Of a stretch of 64,000 bases of DNA, positions 54,801-64,000 are shown piece after piece. The stretch lies in the NCBI RefSeq assembly GCF_031191545.1, contig NZ_CP133472.1:1860001-1924000 (forward strand). Reading direction: 5' to 3'. This DNA comes from Schaalia odontolytica. Its GTDB lineage: Bacteria; Actinomycetota; Actinomycetes; Actinomycetales; Actinomycetaceae. Below the pieces are notes generated by a model, which saw only the letters and a list, made by a program, of their open reading frames with translations, made no database searches and was not told where the DNA came from. A program made the translations under genes and the position numbers. Positions within the stretch are counted from its first letter, which is position 1, and each line of letters begins with the position of its first letter.

Positions 54801-57800
54801 ATGTCCCATCGCAAAACCTCGGCGTTGGTGCTGCTAACCGCGGGCACCCTCGCCATGACCACCGTGAGTATCCCGGCAGCATTCGCCGCGGACGCACGCG
54901 AGGAAAGCCAGTCGGGTGCCCCCGCCTCCTCCGTCGACGCGCGCTCCGGAGCCCCGCAGTCGGGGAGTGCCGACGAGGCCGGTGCGGAGAACCCGACCAC
55001 CACCCCCGAGAGCTTCCCCTCCGACGACACCCCGACGACAATCATCGTCCAGCTCGAAGATGGAGCGGTCGGCATCCCGTGGTACCGCCGCGTCTTCGGG
55101 CTGTCCTCCTCGACCAAGCATGAGACGGTCAAAGACCGCATCGAGACCGCGGTCGAGGCCGTGGTTCCCGGTGCGGACATCACCGACGTGCGGGACTACA
55201 CGCACGTTCTGGACGGCTTCGCGATCCAGGCCCCGGCCTCGTCCCTGGATGCCATCGAGGCGACCGAGGGCGTGAAGGCCGCCTTCATCGAGCGCCACCA
55301 CAAGCCCATGGTCGTCGAGGGCGACGGGGGCACACTGGGTACCGATGCCGTGGATCCCGCCCTGCAGAACGCATCCTCCCTGGAGATGACGCGCGCCAAC
55401 CAGACCACCCAGAAGGGCGACCGCCAGGTCGTCGAGGTCATCGACACCGGCATCGAGGCCACCCACCAGGCCTTCTCCGGTTCCATGGACGGTGTCGACG
55501 TGCGCATGAGCCAGGCCGACGTCGAGGCCCTCGCCGCCACGCTCCCGCACGGCAAGACCGGCAGCTACATCAACAAGAAGATCCCCTTCGTCTTCGACTA
55601 CGCGGACAACGACCCCGACGTGCTGCCCAAGTCCAGCAAGGACCTCTCGCATGGCACCCACGTCGCCGCGATCGCCGCCGCCAACGCAGCCGACCTGCAG
55701 GGCACCGCACCCCACGCGCAGATCATCGTCGCGAAGGTCGCCTCCGACAAGGACGGATCGATCCCGGACAGCACCGTCCTGGCGGCCCTCGACGACGCTG
55801 TCGTCATCAAGCCCGACTCGATCAACCTCTCTCTCGGCGAGGACGCAGGCATGGGCACCGAGGCCGGAACCATGTACGCGGAGGTCTACAAGAACCTCGC
55901 CGCCGCCGGCGTGACCGTCAACGCCGCCGCGGGCAACTCCTACTCGAGCGCCTACTCCAACAAGAGCGGCAAGAACCGCCCCTACGCGACCGACCCCGAC
56001 GCGGGCACGCTCTCCGAACCCGCGTCCTACAGCTCGACCCTGGCCGTTGCCTCGGTCAACAACCAGGACGCGCTGCCCTACCTGACGGTGGGGGATCGCA
56101 AGGTTGTCTACCGCAAGTCCCGCGGCCTCAAGGATGCCGTCGTGCCGAGCCTCACGGACATCGAGGAGGGAACCTACACCCTCGTCTACGCCGGCATTGG
56201 TGACGCGGCAGCCCTCGACAAGCTGGTGGCCGAGCACCCCGGCGACCTCTCGAAGGTCATCGTCCTGGAAGACCGCGGTGGCTCCGACAGCGCCACCGGC
56301 GCGGACATGACCCACGAGGCCAAGGTCAAGGGCCTCACGCAGCTCGCCTCCAAGCCCGCCGCCCTCATCATCGGCGACTCCGAGGTCGCAGAAAACCCGT
56401 ACGTGGCCACCATCGAGGCCACCCACACGATGCCGACCGTGACCATCACCCAGAAGGAGAAGGACGCACTCATCGAGGCCATCAAGGCCAGCGAGTCAGG
56501 CTCCATCACGATTGCGAACCCGCACTCGGGCCTGCAGCTCGCCTCAACCAACCCGTCGATCTCCGACTTCACGTCGTGGGGCGTCACCCCCGACCTCAAG
56601 CTCAAGCCCGAGATCGCCGCCCCCGGCGGCAACATCGTTGCCGCCGTCCTGGGCAACACCTACCGCTCCATGTCGGGAACGTCCATGGCGACCCCGCAGG
56701 TCGCCGGCATCGCCGCCCTCGTTCGCCAGCGCGTGAACGAGGATCCGGCCTTCGCAGGCCTCTCGGAGGCCGATAAGACTGCGGTCGTCACCAACCTCAT
56801 GATGGGCACCGCCCACCCGCTGCTCGACATCGACCAGAACAATGGTGCGTACTACTCGCCTCGCCGCGTGGGTGCCGGCCAGGTGGACGCGCTCGCGGCC
56901 ACGACCACGTTCGTCTACCCCAGCGTCGTGGGCGCGGAAAACCCGTGGCGCCCCAAGGCCGACCTGGGTGAGGGCACGAACGGCTGGACCTTCCAGGTCA
57001 CTCTGACGAACGTCTCCGACACCGCTCGCACCTATACCCTGGGCGGCCAGGCACTCTCCGAGATCGTCGATGGCGGCCTGTTCACGGAGCACTCCAAGAA
57101 CTGGGCGGGGCAGGGCATCGACCTGACCTTCTCCGCGGACTCCGTGACCGTGCCCGCCAAGGGCACCTCCACCGTGAGCGTCACCGTGACCCCGCAGGCA
57201 GCCTTCGCCTCGTACGCGAACGCGAACGCCCCCAAGGGCACCTTCATCGACGGTGCGGTCACCTTCGAGAGCACTGATGGTGCCCCCGACCTCACCGTTC
57301 CCTACATGGGCTTCTACGGCTCCTGGGGCTCACCCTCCGTCTTTGACGCCAAGTGGTTCGACGGCACGACCAACGCGGTCCACTCCTGCGCCTCGACGCT
57401 GCTCAACCCCGCGACCGAGGTGCCCCTCGGCGCGCTGAACCCGCTCGTCGGCCAGGAGATCGACGACGTGCGCGCGGTCGACCCCGCGTACTTCATCATG
57501 TCGCGTTCGGCGCTGCCCGACGCCCCTTCGCGTCTCCTGCCGCGCACCTGCCTGCTGCGTAACTCCCCGAAGGTGACCTACACCTACACGAACGAGGCCG
57601 GCGACGTCGTGCGCGAGTACACCTTCGAGCGCGCCCGCAAGTCCCTGTTCAACTATCACGCCAGCAGGATCGAGCCCATCGAAAGCCAGGAAGGCAACAA
57701 CCCTGTCTTCGACGGATTCGACAAGGACGGCAAGGAGCTGCCCGCGGGCCGCTACAAGCTGACGATCGACGCGGCCTCGGTCGCTCCCTCGAGCGTCTCC

Positions 57801-60800
57801 CAGCAGATGACGTGGGACTTCACCCTGGACACCCAGGCTCCCGTCATCTCCAACCTGGTCGTGACCGGCGAGGGGGATGCGCGCGTCGTCTCCTTCGACG
57901 TCACCGACGACTCGCCGCTGGCGGGCATCGCCTTCTCCGAGTCGCTGACCTCGCGTCGATACTACGACGAGAAGGAGGCCGTGGGTGCCAACCGCCAGGC
58001 CGACGGCACCTACGCCAAGCACTACGAGATCAAGTGGGCAGACCTCATCGACCGCGCGGATTCCTCCGACCCGGCAACCGCCTACCTCTTCGCATGGGAC
58101 TGGGGAAAGAACCAGGCACGTCAGGTGATCCGCTTCCACACGATCCCGATGACCTCCCTGTCTGTGACGCCTGAGTCTTCCTCGGTCGTCGCGGGCGAGA
58201 CGGTCGCGCTGAGCGCCTCCTATGAGCCGACCAACGCCAACGTCACCGACCTCGTGTGGACCTCCTCGAACGAGGGCGTGGCGACCGTGAACGACAACGG
58301 CGAGGTCCAGACGCTGACCGCCGGCGACGCGACGATCACCGCGACCGACGCATCCCAGCCGACACTGTCTGCCAGCGCGCAGGTCCACGTGCGTACCATC
58401 TCCGAAGACGCGGGTATTGAGGCCGCCGAGGCGGCGGTGAGCGTCAAGGTGGGTGAGAGCGCCCCCGTGAAGGTGTACCTGGCTCCCTCGCTCAAGGACC
58501 GCGCTGTGACGTGGAGCGTGGAGCCGGCCGACCTGGCCACGGTTGTCGCCGACACCGACACGCGCAAGGCGACACTGACCGCTGGCGATCACGCGGGTTC
58601 CGGCACGCTGACCGCCACCGTCACCACTGGGGCCGGCGCGGTAAAGACCGCGACTATCCCCGTGACCGTGCGCGCCGCTGACGCCGACGACTTCGAGATC
58701 AACGAGGAAGGCGTCCTCGTGAAGTACAAGGGCTCCGCCACGGACGTGACGATCCCCGAGACCGTGACCTCCATCGGCGAGCGGGCCTTCGCGAGCTCCA
58801 GCGTGGAGAACGTGACGATCCCTGCCTCGGTGCGATCGATCGGCCAGGAGGCCTTCATCTACAGCTCGCTGAAGACGATCAGCTTCGCCGACGACGCGGC
58901 CCGCCCCGCCCAGCTGACCACGATCGCCGACCGCGCGTTTGCGAACACGAGTCTTCAGGCTATTGAGCTGCCGCGTTCCGTCGTGACGATAGGCGCTGGG
59001 GTCTTCGACTACAACTCGGCTCTCACCTCGATCAAGCTGGGCCCGAACGTCGATGTCTCCTCGGTGACCGGCGGCTACGCGGAGACCAGCGCGCTCATGA
59101 GCGTCGAGGTCGACCCTGCGAACCCGAACTTCGACAGCGTGGACGGCGTCCTGTACTCCAAGGACCACTCGAAGCTGTTCATCTACCCGGCGGCGAAGAA
59201 CGCAGGCGGGGCCTACACGGTCCTGGACGGGGTGCAGACGATCGCGTATCGCGCCTTCCAGAAGGCGTCCATCACGAGCGTGACGCTGCCCGACTCCCTG
59301 CGCTCCATCGGCGAAGAGGGCTTCCGCCTCTCCGCGCTAACCGCGGTGGCTCTCCCCGAACGATTCGAGACCCTGGGCGTGTGCGCTTTCTGCTCCGCCG
59401 ACAAGCTTGACAGCATCGACCTGGGCGGCACGATCACGGTGGGCGGTAGCGCCTTCGAAAGCACGAAGGCCAAGGCGGGAATCAATTTCCGCCCCGAGCT
59501 GGGACGACTGGCTACGATCGGCGACTTCGCGTTTAGTCGCACCGCGCCCGCCTCGGTGTCGCTGCCCGACTCAGTGACCACGGTCGGCGAGCAGGCGTTC
59601 TCGGAGAACACGGCCCTGACCTCGTTCCACATCGGTGCGGGCGTCACCTCCTTCGCAGTGACCGCCCTGTACAACGACCGCAAGATCGCGACGCTGACCG
59701 TGTCCACCCATAATCCGGTGTACTCCGCCGAAAACAACGTCCTGTACCGCAAGGTGGACGACGGCCTGCACCTGATGCTCTCCCCGGCTGCCAACACGCT
59801 CACCGACTACACGGTGCACGCGGGCACGGTCGAGATCGGCGCAACGGCCTTCGCCAACAACAAGACGCTCACGCGCGTTGTCTTGCCCGAGGGGTTGAAG
59901 GTGATCGGCGACGATGCGTTCGCAGGCACCAGTGCCTTGACTGAGCTGGTCATCCCGGACTCGGTCGAGCGCTCGACCGGCGTCGTCGGCAACTCCCTGG
60001 AGGTCGTCGAGTACGGCACCAAGGTGAGCTCGATCCGCATGGAAGGCAGCTGGGTTCCGATGCCTCGTCGCATCGTCGTGCGCGGCGGCGTCGACGGCTC
60101 CTTCGTGTACGACGGCCGACCCACCAATGGCCGTCGCCAGAGCGCCTACTTCGGTGAGGGCATGACCCGAGTGTCCTTCGGCGTGGACGTCCCGCGTGTC
60201 CTCGTCCTGCCCTCGACGCTGACCCGCCTCGACCTTGAGCCGGAGCTGAGCGACGAGAAGAAGGCAGACACGCACGTGTACGTCGCCGCGGCCGAGGGAA
60301 CGCCGGCGTGGAACGTCGCCAAGGCCGCTCTTGAGGCCGCGGGCATCGACGCCTCCCACCTGCACACGTTTACGGCAGCATCGATGACCCTGTCCGGCGC
60401 GGGAATCGCCGAGGCCGGGGGAAGCTACACGTATTCGGGCGAGGCCGGGGCATCGGTCGACGTGACAGCGACGGTTGCCGGTGGTATCGCCGCGACCCAG
60501 CAGGTGCGCGCCGTTCAGATCGGCGCGGATGGCACCGAGACGCTCGTGCGTGACTGGACGACGGTGATGGACGGAGGGGACCGCGCGGTGGCCTCCTCGG
60601 TGACCTTCCCATGGACCCCGTCGGCGGCGGACGCGAGCCTGCGTGTTCAGGTGCGCGACGCCTCCTACCTGACGAACACTCTCGTGCTGAAGCAGCCGGG
60701 CACGCCCGAGCCGCAGCCGACCCCGGATCCGACGCCTGCGCCAACCCCTGATCCGACGCCTGCGCCAACCCCTGATCCGACGCCTGCGCCGTCCCCGGAG

Positions 60801-61442
60801 CCTCCTGCTCAGCAGGATGGCCGGTGGGTGAGCGATTCGGCCGGCTGGTGGTACCGCTATGCGGATGGGACCTACCCGGCGGGTCGGAAGGTGCAGATCG
60901 GCAACTCCACCTACCGCTTTGGTGCGGATGGCTACATGCGCACCGGCTGGGCGAGTGAGGATGGTGCGTGGTACTACCATGATGCGTCGGGTGCCCAGGC
61001 GAGTGGCTGGGTCAAGGATGGTTCGTCCTGGTACTACCTGAGCCCGGCGTCCGGTCAGATGGTCACCGGTTGGCTGCTTGAGGGTCCGACCTGGTACTAC
61101 CTGACGCCCGGACGTGGCGCGATGGCGACCGGCTGGGTGAAGGATGGGTCCTCCTGGTACTTCATGCAGCCCAGTGGTGCTCTGACGACCGGATGGGTCA
61201 AGGACGGCGGTGCCTGGTACTACCTGAGCACCGACTCCGGTGCGATGGTCACCGGTTGGCTGCAACTGGGGGTCTCCTGGTACTACCTGTACCCCGCGGG
61301 TGGTGCCATGGCGACCGGCTGGCTGCAGCTGGACGGAGCTTGGTACTACTTCGACCCGAGCAGCGGAGTGATGGCCACCGGCTCCCAGCGGATCGGCTGG
61401 CGTTCCTATCGCTTTGCTGACTCAGGACAGCTGATGAACTGA
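54801..61442 (+). CDS. Secreted subtilase with Ig-like, BspA leucine-rich and cell-wall-binding repeats
   Basis: A 2213-residue surface protease. The signal peptide ends near AFAA (29). The S8 catalytic residues are all present: Asp215 (VVEVIDTGIE), His284 (SHGTHVAAI) and Ser628 (MSGTSMATPQVAG). A ~340-residue His-Ser gap holds a PA-like insert, as in C5a-peptidase/lactocepin relatives. Fn3-like regions follow to ~1110, a Big_2-like domain (SLSVTPESSSVVAGETVALS), LRR_5/BspA repeats (VTIPETVTSIGERAF and kin, ~1320-1780), a Pro-rich linker encoded by a 24-bp repeat, and about nine aromatic wall-binding repeats. It likely cuts host or bacterial proteins at the wall. The next gene repeats its LRR half. 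Confidence 0.92.
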   Translation: MSHRKTSALVLLTAGTLAMTTVSIPAAFAADAREESQSGAPASSVDARSGAPQSGSADEAGAENPTTTPESFPSDDTPTTIIVQLEDGAVGIPWYRRVFGLSSSTKHETVKDRIETAVEAVVPGADITDVRDYTHVLDGFAIQAPASSLDAIEATEGVKAAFIERHHKPMVVEGDGGTLGTDAVDPALQNASSLEMTRANQTTQKGDRQVVEVIDTGIEATHQAFSGSMDGVDVRMSQADVEALAATLPHGKTGSYINKKIPFVFDYADNDPDVLPKSSKDLSHGTHVAAIAAANAADLQGTAPHAQIIVAKVASDKDGSIPDSTVLAALDDAVVIKPDSINLSLGEDAGMGTEAGTMYAEVYKNLAAAGVTVNAAAGNSYSSAYSNKSGKNRPYATDPDAGTLSEPASYSSTLAVASVNNQDALPYLTVGDRKVVYRKSRGLKDAVVPSLTDIEEGTYTLVYAGIGDAAALDKLVAEHPGDLSKVIVLEDRGGSDSATGADMTHEAKVKGLTQLASKPAALIIGDSEVAENPYVATIEATHTMPTVTITQKEKDALIEAIKASESGSITIANPHSGLQLASTNPSISDFTSWGVTPDLKLKPEIAAPGGNIVAAVLGNTYRSMSGTSMATPQVAGIAALVRQRVNEDPAFAGLSEADKTAVVTNLMMGTAHPLLDIDQNNGAYYSPRRVGAGQVDALAATTTFVYPSVVGAENPWRPKADLGEGTNGWTFQVTLTNVSDTARTYTLGGQALSEIVDGGLFTEHSKNWAGQGIDLTFSADSVTVPAKGTSTVSVTVTPQAAFASYANANAPKGTFIDGAVTFESTDGAPDLTVPYMGFYGSWGSPSVFDAKWFDGTTNAVHSCASTLLNPATEVPLGALNPLVGQEIDDVRAVDPAYFIMSRSALPDAPSRLLPRTCLLRNSPKVTYTYTNEAGDVVREYTFERARKSLFNYHASRIEPIESQEGNNPVFDGFDKDGKELPAGRYKLTIDAASVAPSSVSQQMTWDFTLDTQAPVISNLVVTGEGDARVVSFDVTDDSPLAGIAFSESLTSRRYYDEKEAVGANRQADGTYAKHYEIKWADLIDRADSSDPATAYLFAWDWGKNQARQVIRFHTIPMTSLSVTPESSSVVAGETVALSASYEPTNANVTDLVWTSSNEGVATVNDNGEVQTLTAGDATITATDASQPTLSASAQVHVRTISEDAGIEAAEAAVSVKVGESAPVKVYLAPSLKDRAVTWSVEPADLATVVADTDTRKATLTAGDHAGSGTLTATVTTGAGAVKTATIPVTVRAADADDFEINEEGVLVKYKGSATDVTIPETVTSIGERAFASSSVENVTIPASVRSIGQEAFIYSSLKTISFADDAARPAQLTTIADRAFANTSLQAIELPRSVVTIGAGVFDYNSALTSIKLGPNVDVSSVTGGYAETSALMSVEVDPANPNFDSVDGVLYSKDHSKLFIYPAAKNAGGAYTVLDGVQTIAYRAFQKASITSVTLPDSLRSIGEEGFRLSALTAVALPERFETLGVCAFCSADKLDSIDLGGTITVGGSAFESTKAKAGINFRPELGRLATIGDFAFSRTAPASVSLPDSVTTVGEQAFSENTALTSFHIGAGVTSFAVTALYNDRKIATLTVSTHNPVYSAENNVLYRKVDDGLHLMLSPAANTLTDYTVHAGTVEIGATAFANNKTLTRVVLPEGLKVIGDDAFAGTSALTELVIPDSVERSTGVVGNSLEVVEYGTKVSSIRMEGSWVPMPRRIVVRGGVDGSFVYDGRPTNGRRQSAYFGEGMTRVSFGVDVPRVLVLPSTLTRLDLEPELSDEKKADTHVYVAAAEGTPAWNVAKAALEAAGIDASHLHTFTAASMTLSGAGIAEAGGSYTYSGEAGASVDVTATVAGGIAATQQVRAVQIGADGTETLVRDWTTVMDGGDRAVASSVTFPWTPSAADASLRVQVRDASYLTNTLVLKQPGTPEPQPTPDPTPAPTPDPTPAPTPDPTPAPSPEPPAQQDGRWVSDSAGWWYRYADGTYPAGRKVQIGNSTYRFGADGYMRTGWASEDGAWYYHDASGAQASGWVKDGSSWYYLSPASGQMVTGWLLEGPTWYYLTPGRGAMATGWVKDGSSWYFMQPSGALTTGWVKDGGAWYYLSTDSGAMVTGWLQLGVSWYYLYPAGGAMATGWLQLDGAWYYFDPSSGVMATGSQRIGWRSYRFADSGQLMN
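60726..60790 (+). repeat. 24-bp tandem repeat encoding the Pro-rich linker
   Basis: GATCCGACGCCTGCGCCAAC plus CCCT, repeated at 60726, 60750 and partly at 60774. It encodes DPTPAPTP. Copy number could change by slippage. Confidence 0.85.
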
Positions 61443-61460
61443 CCTGTTACCAGGCTTCCC

Positions 61461-61491
61461 ACACGCCCCCGGAGATCATCCGGGGGCGTGT
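61461..61491 (+). terminator. Terminator after the subtilase
   Basis: ACACGCCCCCGG pairs perfectly with CCGGGGGCGTGT around seven bases, followed by GCTTGTCT. Confidence 0.75.
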
Positions 61492-61914
61492 GCTTGTCTC
61501 GCCACCCATTCGTCATTTGTCGCCATGGCGGGTCAACCCAGGGTGCGACGTGCGCATCTTGTTCGACCATTCGGTCGATCATGAAGTAAATCGCCTGCAT
61601 AACGGGCGGTTGAGACCGTTGTCAGATGGGATCAAGATAGGTTGTTGGCATTCTTGACAGATTGAGTGGAAAGATGCAACAAAACCCTAGATAAACTCGA
61701 TGAGAAGGAGGTGAATCAGCTGGGTGATGCCAGGCTTCTATGAAGGGGATAAGTATGCTACTACTTGCGCAGATGCGGGTGAATCGGCCGACATATGTTG
61801 AGAAAAGGGTCGTAGGGGTATCCGAAAACCCTAAAAAGCGATATGTTTGACATCAATGGCCTTGATCGCAATGCGAGGCCTTCTCCTACCGAATGCTAAT
61901 TTAGGGGTTCACAG
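61492..61914. other. Intergenic region before the LRR protein
   Basis: About 420 bases, AT-richer than the rest, with no gene I can support. TTGACA (61653) lacks a -10 at normal spacing. TAGGG and CCCTA form an interrupted inverted repeat near 61814-61834, and a lone GATAGGTT occurs at 61636. Confidence 0.4.
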
Positions 61915-64000
61915 ATGTCCCATTCAAAGTTCGCGGTGCTGGCGTTTGCGCTTGCCGGCACCCTGTCGCTGACTGCGCTTGGCGCGCCTGCTGCCCATGC
62001 GGTCAGTGCTGACGCCGCCGGGCAGGCTAACGCTGCCGCCTCGCTGAGCGCAGACACCGACGGCTTCATCATCAACGCCGACGGCGTGCTCGTGGGCTAC
62101 ACCGGTGGTGCCAGCGAGGTACGCATCCCCGAGAGCGTGACCAAGATTGGCACCAGCGCTTTCGCCAACGCGCATCTGACGAAGATGTGGATTCCTGCGT
62201 CCGTGCGCGAAATCGACGATTATGCCTTCGCTCACCAGCCCCTCGTAGAGATCACCTTCCAGGATGACGATGCCCACCCCTCGCAGTTGACGTACATCGG
62301 AGAGCGCGCCTTCATTGACACGCCGCTGGAGCACATCACGCTGCCCCGCGCCCTCGAGATGGTCGGCACGGAGGCTTTTGCCGAGATGGAGAAGCTGCGT
62401 TCTATCCACGTTGGCCCGAGCATGCAAGAGGGCGCTCTACTGTACGCCTTCGCGCGCTCTCCGCGCCTGGAGCGCATTGACGTCGACACGGCCAACCAGA
62501 GCTACCAGAGCCTCGACGGCGTCCTGTACACAAAGGGCCTGACTCAACTGGCGACCTACCCGCCAGCGAAGAACGCCGGCGGTAACTATGCGCTCGCCGA
62601 AGGGACCCAGACGATCGGCGTGGATGCATTCTCCTACGCTCAGATCACCTCCGTCACCCTGCCCTCGTCCCTGCGCCACGTGGAAAAGACCGCGTTCGCG
62701 GGCGCGCAGATCACCTCCCTGACGCTTCCCGACGGCTTCGAATCCATGGATGACATGGCGTTCTGGTACATGCCCAAGCTCCAGCGTGTCGACCTGGGTG
62801 GAACGACGAAGGTCGCGGACAGTGCTTTCCGTTACGATAGGGCGCTGACCGAGGTGAACTTCCGCCCGGACCTGAAACGCCTCACCGCGGTGTCCGACTA
62901 CGCCTTCGAGGACGCGCCGCTTGCATCTGTCACGGTGCCCGACTCGGTGACGAGCATCGGCAAGAGCGCGTTCTTTGGCAACAGTTCCCTGACCCGCCTG
63001 CACTTGGGTGCGGGGCTGTCCTCGATCGGAGAATCGGCGTTCTTCGGGACAAAGTCTCTGTCTTCGCTGACTGTGTCTTCGGCCAACCCCGTGTTTTCCG
63101 TCGATCGTGGCGTCCTCTACCAGCGCTCCGACGCGGGCCAGATTCTCGTCCTGTCTCTGCCCACGAACGCGGCTACCGAGTTCACGGTGCCCGAAGGCAC
63201 CGTCGAGATCGCTGACTCCGCGTTCTCGAACAACACGTCCCTGCGTCGCGTTGTCCTTCCCGAGGGCTTGACCACCATTGGCTTTGGTGCCTTCGATGGC
63301 TGCGACAACCTGGCCGACATCGTCATTCCCGACTCCGTGCAGGTGGCCCGCGGCCTCGTCAACAACGGCCTGGACATGATCGAACTGGGCTCTCAGGTCA
63401 CGGAACTGTGGATGACTCCGCGTAACACCCCGACCCCGCGTCACGTCATCGTGCGAGGCGGATCCGATGGCGAATTCTACTACGAGGGTAAGGCCACCAA
63501 CGGACGTCCCGACAGCGCCTTCTTCGGCGAGGGGATGACTCGCTTCACCTTCTGGTTTGACACGCCCCGCGTTCTGGTCCTGCCTTCGACCGTGAAGGAG
63601 CTCAAGCTCGCCGAGGATATGGCGGCCGACCTGAAGGCCGACACCGCCGTCTACGTCGCAGCTCCCAGGGGCTCTCAGGCGTGGCAGATCGCTGAGGCTG
63701 CCATGAAGCAAGCTGGGTACAACACGGCCAACCTCTTCGAGTACGCCGAGCCGGCCCTGAGTGTATCGGGCACCGGCATCGACGAGGCCGGGGCCGGGTA
63801 CACGCTCACCTCAGCGGTTGGCGTCCCGACGACGGTGTCTGTCTCCGCTCAGGCCGGTGTCCTGGGCACACGCCAGATGCGTCTCGTCCAGATCGAGTCC
63901 GACGGGCGTGAAACCGTCCTGCAGGACTGGGCCGCGATGTCAGAAAGCTCGGACACCGCCACCTCGACGGGCTCCTTCTCTTGGACCCCGGCCAGCGACG
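61915..64000 (+). CDS. Secreted BspA-like leucine-rich-repeat surface protein (cut by window end)
   Basis: The frame stays open to the last base, so at least 695 residues are present and the C-terminus is missing. The signal peptide ends near AHA (29). LRR_5 repeats fill most of the rest (VRIPESVTKIGTSAF, VTVPDSVTSIGKSAF, VVLPEGLTTIGFGAF). After them the protein follows the subtilase closely (VRGGSDGEFYYEGKATNGR, FFGEGMTRFTF, LVLPSTVKEL, ending in a TFSWTP-like block). It lacks a protease domain. ATGTCCCAT is the start context in both genes. It is a probable adhesin and tandem paralogue; wall-binding repeats probably follow beyond the window. Confidence 0.88.
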   Translation, partial: MSHSKFAVLAFALAGTLSLTALGAPAAHAVSADAAGQANAAASLSADTDGFIINADGVLVGYTGGASEVRIPESVTKIGTSAFANAHLTKMWIPASVREIDDYAFAHQPLVEITFQDDDAHPSQLTYIGERAFIDTPLEHITLPRALEMVGTEAFAEMEKLRSIHVGPSMQEGALLYAFARSPRLERIDVDTANQSYQSLDGVLYTKGLTQLATYPPAKNAGGNYALAEGTQTIGVDAFSYAQITSVTLPSSLRHVEKTAFAGAQITSLTLPDGFESMDDMAFWYMPKLQRVDLGGTTKVADSAFRYDRALTEVNFRPDLKRLTAVSDYAFEDAPLASVTVPDSVTSIGKSAFFGNSSLTRLHLGAGLSSIGESAFFGTKSLSSLTVSSANPVFSVDRGVLYQRSDAGQILVLSLPTNAATEFTVPEGTVEIADSAFSNNTSLRRVVLPEGLTTIGFGAFDGCDNLADIVIPDSVQVARGLVNNGLDMIELGSQVTELWMTPRNTPTPRHVIVRGGSDGEFYYEGKATNGRPDSAFFGEGMTRFTFWFDTPRVLVLPSTVKELKLAEDMAADLKADTAVYVAAPRGSQAWQIAEAAMKQAGYNTANLFEYAEPALSVSGTGIDEAGAGYTLTSAVGVPTTVSVSAQAGVLGTRQMRLVQIESDGRETVLQDWAAMSESSDTATSTGSFSWTPASD

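Noticed and set aside
57330-59168. 612-codon minus-strand frame inside the subtilase
   Set aside because: It is an antisense shadow of a protein with clear domains and has no recognisable motif.

Overview
The window looks like a stretch of chromosome from a GC-rich Gram-positive actinobacterium. The best guess is the Actinomycetaceae (an oral Actinomyces/Schaalia-type organism). This is inferred from the canonical prfB-ftsE-ftsX-M23-smpB-ssrA order, an RmlC-RmlD fusion, a Tad pilus locus, surface proteins with aromatic cell-wall-binding repeats and BspA-like leucine-rich repeats, and many genes that appear to be leaderless. No database search was possible, so the taxon is an inference.

Layout. 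0-6.2 kb: a class III nucleotide cyclase, a two-component system, purK-purE and galE. 6.3-19.2 kb: a surface-glycopolymer region. It holds a minus-strand operon (GT2, DUF2304, two LytR-CpsA-Psr ligases), enzymes that together fit synthesis of a UDP-2,3-diacetamido-uronic acid (dehydrogenase, oxidoreductase, aminotransferase, acetyltransferase), three GT4-type glycosyltransferases and a Wzx-like flippase. 19.5-21.5 kb: a secreted amidase/glucosaminidase with cell-wall-binding repeats. 21.7-24.4 kb: an unusual three-gene operon (CorA-like membrane protein, cupin-Nudix, HD hydrolase). 24.4-25.0 kb: a non-coding stretch with two copies of a six-arm palindromic array. 25.0-28.7 kb: dTDP-rhamnose genes (rmlCD fusion, rmlA) and a second GT2-DUF2304 pair. 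28.8-34.5 kb: a degenerate APH-fold protein and a Tad/Flp pilus operon. 34.6-46.4 kb: gdhA, prfB, ftsEX, an M23 hydrolase, smpB, two YhgE/Pip membrane proteins and tmRNA. 46.4-49.1 kb: decayed phage-like sequence next to tmRNA and an XRE-ImmA/IrrE gene with an unknown partner. 49.2-51.5 kb: a CstR-type persulfide operon and a small Cys-rich protein. 51.7-54.5 kb: small accessory genes, including an orphan NADAR protein of low GC and the third copy of the six-arm array. 54.8-64.0 kb: two large secreted surface proteins, a subtilase with leucine-rich repeats and a truncated leucine-rich-repeat paralogue.

How the parts fit. Most of the window serves the cell envelope: sugar nucleotide supply, glycan assembly and export, LCP-mediated attachment to peptidoglycan, wall remodelling by FtsEX-activated and repeat-bound hydrolases, pili and surface adhesins. 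Accessory islands sit between these blocks.

The most unusual signals are three 101-bp dyad arrays with an exact 19-bp period, the CorA-like/cupin-Nudix/HD operon, and the orphan NADAR gene without a visible DarT toxin.
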